This document shows, in pieces, positions 56,519 to 64,000 of a stretch of DNA of 64,000 nucleotides. Position 1 is the stretch's first letter. Every line of letters begins with the position of its first letter. The stretch lies in the NCBI RefSeq assembly GCF_004379255.2, contig NC_056048.1:28020736-28084735 (forward strand), written 5' to 3'. Position numbers and translations under genes: made by a program. This stretch comes from Salvia splendens (taxonomy: Eukaryota > Streptophyta > Magnoliopsida > Lamiales > Lamiaceae). The notes below the pieces were generated by a model. That model worked only from the letters and a program-made list of their open reading frames with translations, ran no database searches and had not been told where the DNA came from.

Positions 56519-58528
56519 CTATGATGTTTTCGACGTCGATGAGGCTATTGGTGCAATTAAGTATGACCATGGCCATGGAGCATCTTTCCACATGAAGCAT
56601 CGATCAATCGTGTCTTCATGGCTAACGACGACGGCATTCGCTGCGCTGTTGCCTCCAAATGCAGGGCAAAATTGAATCTTTTGATTTCTTTCTAGGGCCT
56701 TTTCTCTATACATTGAATTCTCTTTTCTTGGATGTTCATGGAAATCAGCATTTTTCCACCAAAGCTTCACACCCTTCACAAAACACACAAAAAAAAGAAA
56801 TTGAAATTGGTATGAGAAATTTGTTTTTCATAATTAATAGGAGTACTATGCATTAATTTAAATGTAACATAAGTTAAACAAAAATGGCTTACATTCCAAT
56901 AGGAAATAAGTGAGCCTTTATGGGGTTGCAACCAAAAGAATGCTTCAAGATCATCTGGTGTTGTAGAGGAAATTTGGACTTTCTTGGCTTTCAAAGTTGC
57001 TATAAAATAATTATTGCCAAATTTTGGATGTTCAACTGAAATATATGCGTACAAATCCTCCCCTGGCTCACTCACTTTAAGCCTCCAATGTCCATGCATA
57101 TCCTTCATAATTTAGGCTAGTCGTGACAAGTTCGAATCTCACTAACCTTTTCAAGGCCGAGTTACTAAAAAATGCTACAACAAGGGCTTTATATACCCAG
57201 AAAATAGTCTCGAATGAGAAATGACTTGTATACTAAGAAAATAGTACTGACCGAGAAAGGGCTTATGTATTCACATTTTGGGACTGAATCGAAGCTCGGC
57301 TCGAACACAAACGTTACGCTTTCGGCCCATGGTGTATTGGTGCCCTAAAAGTATTTAAAAGATCATTTGCTAGCAAATTTATGATTCAAATAAAAATATG
57401 TTGGAGTAGTAAATGGTGGAATATTTACCTCCACAATACATTTCTTGAAACTTTTCTTGGAGTCATCGATATCATAGCAATAATAATAGCTCACGGGAGT
57501 GCTTCGATATCCCAAACTCGGAAGAGTTGTCAGAAGAAATCTGGTAATTAACATTTCATGAATCATCTAATTAATAAGCTATATAAATTCAAACTACTTC
57601 ACAAATAGAACCATACTAAATTAAACACGGTAATCAAGTTCGTACCCAACTTCACGTTTTCCAAAAATATTAGTCAACTTACTTGGTCTTTCCAAAATAA
57701 TCTAATTTTGCAAAAAAGTTTGATTTATATACTCCCTCCGTCCCACTATAGGTGATCAAATTTTCATTTTGAGTTGTCCCACTACAAATGGTCAATTTCT
57801 TTTTTAGCTAAAAACAAAACTTCAACCATCTCTTACTCGCTCTTTCTTACTTTATTTTTTCTTTCAAACTTTATTCTATTTTTATCTCTCTTACTTTTTT
57901 CTCTCTCATACTTTACTCTCTCTACTTTAATTCAATACATATCATTTTCTTAATTCTCGTGTCCAAAAGAAATTCATCAATTGTAATGGGACGGAGGGAG
58001 TACAATTTTATTATATGGAATTATGAGCCAGTTTTCAGTGAATTATCGAATTACTATCTTCGTGCAAAAATTATTTAGTAGCCTATATTAATCAAACTTT
58101 TCACAAAATTGAGGATTTTTTAAGAGAAACCACAAGAAAGAGACATTTTAAAAAAATTGCGTATAATGAACATCTAGTACTACTATAAAATTATAACATG
58201 AGAGTAAAATGAAACAATACACCGGTCCATTTGTCTTGGCCATTCGGCGAGCCTCGTCGGCTGAGAGATACGTGGGCGGCGCGTAGGGTGCACGGTCGAG
58301 GTCGATGAGAGCATAGCGCGTGGTGAACCGGAAGGAGTTACGGACCGGGTTGCGGCGCTCGTGATTGAGAGCTCCTTCGTATAGTGCAACGACATTTCCA
58401 ACGTTGTCCGAGGAGGTGCTCGGGGAGAAAAGGCGGCGGCGGAGGAGGCGGAGGCCGAGGAGGATTGACAATATAGTGGTTGTGAAAGTTGTGTAGATGA
58501 AGTAGCAAATGATAAGCAGTGGAGTCAT
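56519..58528 (-). CDS. DUF1365 family protein
   Basis: Five exons: 58221-58528, 57429-57540, 57252-57344, 56893-57102 and 56519-56773. All are GT-AG and in phase, giving 325 residues. The N-terminus has a hydrophobic anchor (LLIICYFIYTTFTTTILSIL) followed by Arg/Leu-rich sequence. The DUF1365 signature follows: LYEGALNHERRNPVRNSFRF, RYALIDLDRAPYAPP, SYYYCYDIDD, GTNTPWAESVTFVFEP, MHGHWRLKVSEPGEDLYAYI and GVKLWWKNADFHEHPR. In the first exon the donor after ACCGGT, not the one two bases earlier, keeps the phase. The biochemical activity of this family is not established; plant members are membrane-anchored. No lesion seen. Confidence 0.93.
57732..58000. mobile_element. Stowaway MITE in intron 1 of the DUF1365 gene
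   Basis: Ends CTCCCTCCGTCCCACTATAG and the complement of TAATGGGACGGAGGGAG are inverted with TA on both sides. It is wholly inside the intron 57541-58220. Confidence 0.92.
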
Positions 58529-60592
58529 GTTGATTTAGAAACAATTGGAAACGAGTAGACTCACATGGAAATGGAATACTTATATAGTGTATTTTTGAAG
58601 TCAAATTATTAAATGAGATGTTAAAGTAGACAATCAGTAGTAGGTGAGAATTTAACTGTCAATTATATTGTTTTAATACGAAAACACACCCCTATTCAGC
58701 CTCTCCTCCAATTAAATATTAGGGGTGTCTTCGTATTTTAATTTCTACAAATTAAATTAAAAATACAAAAAAAATCATGTATTATTATTTTATTTGAGAG
58801 CATCCTTAGTTAAAACCTCTACTTGATACGTGCACTGATAAATCCGTTCCCACATGATTAATTAGCAATTTTATTTGTGGAATATTTTATTTTAAAATAT
58901 AAAATTCTCTACCCCTTATACATAATTAATGATTTTAATATTTTTCTGATTGGTGTACATTTCATGTAAGGTTAGTTGCACCATGCTATTTTCCTATGTA
59001 GGTAATAAAGTGACAAATAAATAGAGTAAACATTTTTCCTTGGAATACTTCGTGTTCATTTAAGTTATTGGATTGGATTGTTACAGATGGTACTGGTTCT
59101 TTGTCATTCCACATAAATAAATTTTATAATTAATGTTTTGGTCCCTTTCGCTGATATTTTTAGTAGTATTATATATTGGGTGACTTGGGTCATTACAAGT
59201 GAATGGATGAGAATCAATATGAAATTTTTGTGTCATTTTCTATAAAAAAAAATTATCAAGTACACGAGACGTAGTATGGGATGTGGAAATTTTAGTTCAC
59301 TTGTCAATTAAAATATATTACTAGATCAATTTTTATAAGCCAGAATAAGACGAGGATGAAATCCATTTGAATTGGTAAAATATTTTACTTTCATCTATAA
59401 GGACAGGGATTCACACCCAACTAATAAGGCAGATACTTGTATTTACTGCTTAGGAAGCAAATACCTTTTCCATCGATAATATTTTGTAGTAGTAACCTAT
59501 AAAATTACGTACATTATTAACTATTTATATTGTTTTTTCTGCAATAGCTGAAATATTCCATAAGCTTACCTAGAAGTCTAGAACCAACCTAAAACCAATC
59601 ATTTTGTTATGAGTTAACGGATGTACAACGTTGGTTTTATCTATTACCCGAGTTCAAAAAATTTCCGGAATTTCAAATCTTGAAAAAATCACTAGACTGT
59701 ATAAGTTCATAATTTATAAGACCAAGTTTTCAAATTTGTGAGAAATATCAAAATTTTATTTTAAAGACCTAGCACAAATAATTAACTATCCAATTAGTTG
59801 AGAACTTGAGATGTAATTAGATTTTATTACCGTTTCTAACAAGCAAGAACATGTATCTGAGGAATGATAATCAAAGATTTGAGGCAGATAAATATAGGAC
59901 ATTTGATTCTAAATATCCTGTTGATTATGTGAATTACTACTAGTACTTAATTTAGCCTAAATTTAGATTTGTAGATATAGATAGCGGCGCAATTAATGAT
60001 AATCCATTCATTAGTAGACATTTAGTTTTGTGGAATCCAGTTAACAAAGAAATTAAAATTTCAATTTAGCCATATCATGTACAAAACAACAAATTCGAAC
60101 TTGGAGGATAAGATTGTCAAACCAATTCGAAATTAATGAATTAACCAAATGTCATTTTGCGAGAACAATCATGAATTTTAGTTGCTAGTTGGTCTAGCTT
60201 TAAAATTGGTCAAGAAAATCATAACTAAATTTTAACATTTTCTTTTTCAATTTTTTCATGGGTGAAATTGTCTTTAATGTAATATCGGAAAAATTCGAGA
60301 AGGAGGCCGCATTAAATTTTATCAATTTTAAGGGTGAATGACTCAATTTACAAATAATCTTTCACACACATTCTTTTATTGACCTTTGAAAAATTCATGT
60401 TTTTACAATTAGTATTACATCTGTACCAAATATATAAGATACAATCACAAACTGTAATCAGAAATTTTCATCCAAAAATTGTGATAAAATATTCAAATTC
60501 ATATCTTTTACGATTTACTTTTAAAGTTGTGAGTTGCAACAATTATGACAAAAATTTATAATTTCTAGGCAATTTTTTAAAGAATAAAGTTA
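58529..60592. other. Intergenic, no gene seen
   Basis: AT-rich, beginning with the promoter of the DUF1365 gene. Nothing else recognised. Confidence 0.5.
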
Positions 60593-60957
60593 TGCGGCCA
60601 CATTATGGCCGGCCATAAATTAATTAAATAACATAAAAAATTGATTTTTTTTGAATTTTTAGTTTAATACAACTTGATTTTACTTTTATATCATCTTCAT
60701 TATTTGTTCCTCAACATGTTAGTATTACTCTTTCGTAGTTTTTGCTCAACTTATTACTACTGTCATTTCTTGATTGTTTCTCAACGTATACACTAATTCG
60801 TGATATTAATGTGTTTTACGTAATGGAATTCAAAGATAAGTATCAATTCACAAGTCCATTCACACACATATAAGTTTATATCGATAATTCTAATTTTTTT
60901 TATACATGTAAATGGACTAAATTAACTTTTTATGACCGGCCACATTATGGCCATTTA
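60593..60957. mobile_element. MITE-like element with GGCCACATTATGGCC ends
   Basis: The left end GCGGCCACATTATGGCCGGCCAT and the right complement ATGGCCATAATGTGGCCGGTCAT are near-inverted repeats around ~310 bp of non-coding AT-rich DNA. The ends are themselves nearly palindromic. No target duplication could be fixed. Confidence 0.55.
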
Positions 60958-61039
60958 GCATCACTCTTTTTTAAATGAAGAGCCTTGCTAAAAGTATTGT
61001 GGACATTCGTGATGCTTGTATTGTATGCCTCAACTACCA

Positions 61040-61494
61040 TGTTTTTCAACACCAAAATTCGTTCCGAAGCATGTGGAAAATATAGTTGAAAGTGTTGAAA
61101 GTTGAGATATAAACTTGCCGACGAAAATTACAAGGAAAATAAAATAAGGAAAATTACACGGAAAAGAATATGTGGAAAGCGGTAAGCCGAGTCGAGGAGT
61201 CCTCTTTCTGCAAGATGAGATACGCCCCGGTAGTGCTCTCAGTTTGGCGTATCGCCCCCAAATATAAAACGGCTTCGTCTCCGAAATAGCAGCACGCTAG
61301 CAGCAAAGCTCCAGCGAACGGGAGCAAAGCTTCGACGGGAAGATTATGCAGAGAGGGAGATAGCGTGTATGCAAGAATGCTTGTGTATGTTATGTCTAAA
61401 ATGCAATGGATGCATGCCTATTTATAGGCCAAGTCCACCTGCATGGGTTACTGGAGTCAACAGACATGATGTCTGTCATCAATGCCATTGATCG
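61040..61494 (-). repeat. Possible copia-type LTR fragment, interrupted on its upstream side
   Basis: On the minus strand GCCTATAAATAGG (61420-61432) resembles a core promoter. It is followed by GC-balanced leader-like sequence and then a T-rich tail (TTTTCCTTATTTTATTTTCC). This pattern is common in LTRs. The Harbinger element starting at 61498 splits it from 63468-63590, which may be its 5' part. I found no TG/CA limits or target duplication, so the class is uncertain. Confidence 0.35.
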
Positions 61495-61822
61495 TAAGAG
61501 CATCTCCAATGGCGGCGAGCGGACAGGCTAGCCGATTCCCGGCGCTGGCCGCTCCGCTCGCCGAACCATTGGAACCGGCGAGCGCCATTTCGGTGAAAAA
61601 ATTGGCAACCCGACGCCGATTTTCAAGCGCTGGCCGATCCGTTCGCCGGTCGGCTGGCCGCCATTGCAGGCTCCTGATCGGCAAGCGATCGGCCAGCTCA
61701 ATTTTTTTTAAAATTTTTCGAAACACTACACATACGCGATTTGCACGTCATTTTCATTCGCACCACTTGTTTTAACGAGTTTTCTCTCCATCTTAATTTC
61801 TGTACAAAAGCAACAACGTGAT

Positions 61823-63144
61823 ATGAGTAACGCGGGTGGTAGTAGTGGTGGGGATGCTGTGGAGTACTAACGGCAAATGAACGAAGAGTTGGAGGCTTAT
61901 ACGTCCCGCTAGATAAACCGGTTGATACAAAGGGCCTTACAGCCGGCGGTACCTCGACCTCCACCCCGTTGTCCACCGACGAGCAGTGATTGATCGGGAT
62001 CATGTAGCTGCACATTAGCGGCTATATGAAGACTACTTTGCGGAGGAGCCGCGGTTTGGGGCGCCTCTTTTCAGACGGCGTTTTAGGATGCGTAGGGCAG
62101 TGTTTATGCGTATCGTTGATGCTTTTGAGCGTCGATATTTGTGTTTCCGGTTCAGTTCTGATGCGGCTGGCAGACCCGGCCACACACCTATACAAAAGTG
62201 CACTGCGGCAATCAGGCAGTTGGCCTACGGAGGCGCGACAGACATGACGAGTACCTCCACATCGGTGAGACGACTACCCTGGATTGTCTGAAGTATTTCT
62301 GTCAGAGGTCATTGAAATATTCCGTGATCAGTATCTTCGAAGCCCTACCCCTGAAGAGTGTCAAGATCTGATGCAGATGCACGGGGAGAAGCATGGGTTC
62401 CCCGGGATGTTGGGCAGCATAGATTGCATGCATTGGGAGTGGAAGAACTGCCCCGCTGCCTGGAAAGGGTTCTACACGACCGGCTACAAGGGAAAGAATC
62501 ACACGATGATCCTCGAGGCCGTAGCTGATTACCGGCTGTGGATTTCGCATGCATATTTTGGGGTAGCCGGGTCGAACAACGACCTCAACGTCCTCAACTC
62601 GTCGCCCCTTTTCAACGAGCAGTGCCAGAGCATCGGTCTGGCCATCAGTTTTATCGCCAACGGGAACCAGTATGATATGGGCTACTACTTGGCGGATGAG
62701 ATATACCCTAGGTGGCCCGTCTTTGTGAAGACATCAGATGCACATCAGATGAGAGGAAGACCTACTTTGCGGAACGACAAGAGTCGGTGCGCAAGGAAGT
62801 GGAGCGCGCATTTGGTGTGCTCCAGTCTCGATGGGCGGCAATTAGGGGACCAACGCGTTTGTGGCATGTCGACTGCATTGCTGATATAATGTACGCCTGT
62901 ATTATGCTGCACAACATGATTGTCGAAGATGAAGGTGTACAACTGACTAGTTGGGCCAATGACGATGCTAATGAAGCCGGCCCAAGCCACGGCGTGGCCG
63001 CCCCCAACTTACGAAGGGGGTACCTCACGATGAAGTCGGCCGCCTCAAGGCACACATGCCTACATGCGCCAAGTGGATGTTCATATTCGACTCCAAAAGG
63101 ATTTAATTGAAGAGTTGTGGGCGTGGAGGACTGCACGTCGTTAG
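61823..63144 (+). pseudogene. PIF/Harbinger DDE transposase, several stops and shifts
   Basis: The ATG at 61823 opens MSNAGGSSGGDAVEY, then a stop; homologous sequence continues INRLIQRALQPAVPRP, APLFRRRFRMRRAVFMRIVD and HTPIQKCTAAIRQLAYGGAT. After a shift near 62250 it continues EIFRDQYLRSPTPEECQDLM, GMLGSIDCMHWEWKNCPAAW, YFGVAGSNNDLNVLNSSPLF and YYLADEIYPRWPVFVKT. After a shift near 62740 it reads YFAERQESVRKEVERAFGVL and CIMLHNMIVEDEG. All three catalytic acids (D in SIDC, D in NNDL, E in ERAFG) remain. At least two in-frame stops and three shifts prevent a full protein. Confidence 0.92.
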
Positions 63145-63154
63145 ATTTTTTTAA

Positions 63155-63240
63155 TTAATGTAATTTTTTTAAATTAATGTATTTTTTTAAATTAATGTAT
63201 TTTTTTAAATTAATGTATTTTTTTAATTTAAATATTATTA
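63155..63240. repeat. ~19-bp tandem repeat (AATTAATGTATTTTTTTAA)
   Basis: Four successive units directly after the transposase end. A similar AT repeat occupies the same place in the Harbinger remnant near 30.9 kb. Confidence 0.85.
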
Positions 63241-63600
63241 TTGAATTTTTCTGTATCTGTGTCGTAAATTTAATTCCGTATTTTGTGTGATTGTTAATTA
63301 TTTGTTTTTTATAATTTTATTTATTGTGGCTGGGCTATGACTAGGCTATTGCTTGTCTAGTTGCTTGTCATGATGATGTGGCAGGGGGAGTTTTAGTCCT
63401 GATGATGTGGCAGGAGGAGTTTGTGGCTAGCCTATGACTGGTCTATTACTATTGTGGATGCTCTAACCGCCGGGGGTTACTGACTGGTTCACTAGCCGTT
63501 GGGAGCTGAAGAGACACGATGCACCTGTACACACTATACGACGGGATACACCATGGACTGTCGGGGTCCATCGGGGACCTTCGGGGACCTTCGTCTCCCG

Positions 63601-64000
63601 TTATGCGATTTTGGATTTTGGCACATCGTTTGCAAGCCTTTCTTTGAGGCCAACCTCGGCTCCCACTTTTCAAACATACTCCAAATTCTCATTGATTTCT
63701 TGGATTTTGAGAGCTATGTTTCTCGGATGCGCAATCATACTGGAGGATGAGAAGCACGATAGTACCTTTTGTTTCATGGGTCTAATGGAGTTGATTTGTT
63801 TGGAGAGAAGATGATAGTTGAGTTCATCCAAAGCGTTGTCAGCATCAAAGGTCACATCTTCGAGCTTTCTCAACCAGCTTTTGACAGCCCCACCAGGAAC
63901 GGTACGGCTTTCAGCATCGTTCAAGAATTGTTGGATAGTATCTAGACTCCCAGTTAGCTTTGCTGCTTCTTTGTCGAGACCTCGGATTAGTGAGATCTCT
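63601..64000 (-). pseudogene. CC-NLR (RGA/R1-type) N-terminal fragment with in-frame stop
   Basis: Read on the minus strand from the window edge: EISLIRGLDKEAAKLTGSLD, TIQQFLNDAESRTVPGGAVK, SWLRKLEDVTFDADNALDEL, VLSCFSSSSMIAHPRNIAL, KIQEINENLEYV, then TGA at about 63670. After the stop the same frame resumes KVGAEVGLKERLANDVPKSK and ends at TAA (63601). The pattern is the Rx-type coiled-coil domain, with the EDVxxDADNxLDEL version of the EDVID motif. The true start lies beyond 64000. The NB-ARC does not follow; foreign repeat DNA and a Harbinger element lie next. Likely a broken NLR; an intron around the stop cannot be excluded. Confidence 0.8.

Larger units (their letters stand above)
61498..63464 (+). 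mobile_element. Full-length PIF/Harbinger element with broken transposase
   Basis: TAA duplications flank the element at 61495-61497 and 63465-63467. Termini are left GAGCATCTCCAATGG and right complement GAGCATCCACAATAG. The 2.0-kb interior contains a DDE transposase pseudogene on the plus strand and AT-rich tandem repeats after it. The ORF1 partner is absent. Confidence 0.9.

Overview
This window is nuclear DNA of a flowering plant, most likely a eudicot. The evidence is AT-rich intergenic sequence, GT-AG spliced genes whose products belong to plant-only families (bHLH, TOUGH, class IV chitinase, FBA-type F-box, RPS5/RGA-type NLR, RLCK/SERK kinases), and abundant Stowaway-like MITEs, PIF/Harbinger, hAT and Ty3 elements. 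I saw no tRNA, rRNA, CRISPR or bacterial-type operon. The species cannot be named from sequence alone.

Layout. 1-1.7 kb: 5' part of a small bHLH gene (minus strand; 3' end outside the window). 3.1-3.4 kb: solo LTR with a 5-bp target duplication. 5.8-8.6 kb: six-exon RING-CH E3 ligase gene (minus) whose first intron carries a ~116-bp tandem array; a long inverted repeat lies just upstream. 9.36-10.84 kb: hAT deletion derivative with 8-bp target duplication. 10.8-15.1 kb: featureless AT-rich DNA. 15.1-17.4 kb: complete small Ty3-type LTR element carrying only a gag-like ORF. 19.8-20.9 kb: single-exon CC/NB-ARC-like protein with a degenerate P-loop. 21.9-25.4 kb: intact 12-exon eIF2A gene.

26-46.9 kb is a local duplication cluster. 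It contains five F-box copies (one intact at 33.5 kb, four broken) and two chitinase copies (one intact at 39.7 kb, one 3' remnant at 26.7 kb), with kinase pseudogenes on both strands at 41.7-45.3 kb. One F-box copy is split by a PIF/Harbinger element with a TTA target duplication; another Harbinger transposase remnant lies at 30.1-31.2 kb.

47.7-53.2 kb: intact 16-exon TOUGH (TGH) gene, minus strand. 54.6-56.3 kb: a poorly understood small plus-strand gene. 56.5-58.5 kb: five-exon DUF1365 gene, minus strand. 58.5-61.5 kb: non-coding. 61.5-63.5 kb: Harbinger element with TAA target duplication and a broken transposase. 63.6-64 kb: start of a CC-NLR reading frame (minus) with an in-frame stop, running off the window.

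The genes do not form a pathway. bHLH, RING-CH, eIF2A, TGH and DUF1365 look like stable single-copy genes. The F-box, chitinase, kinase and NLR-like genes are rapidly turning-over defence or proteolysis families, and they sit among most of the transposon insertions. Exon limits below were placed by hand from GT/AG signals, reading phase and family resemblance; no alignment was run.
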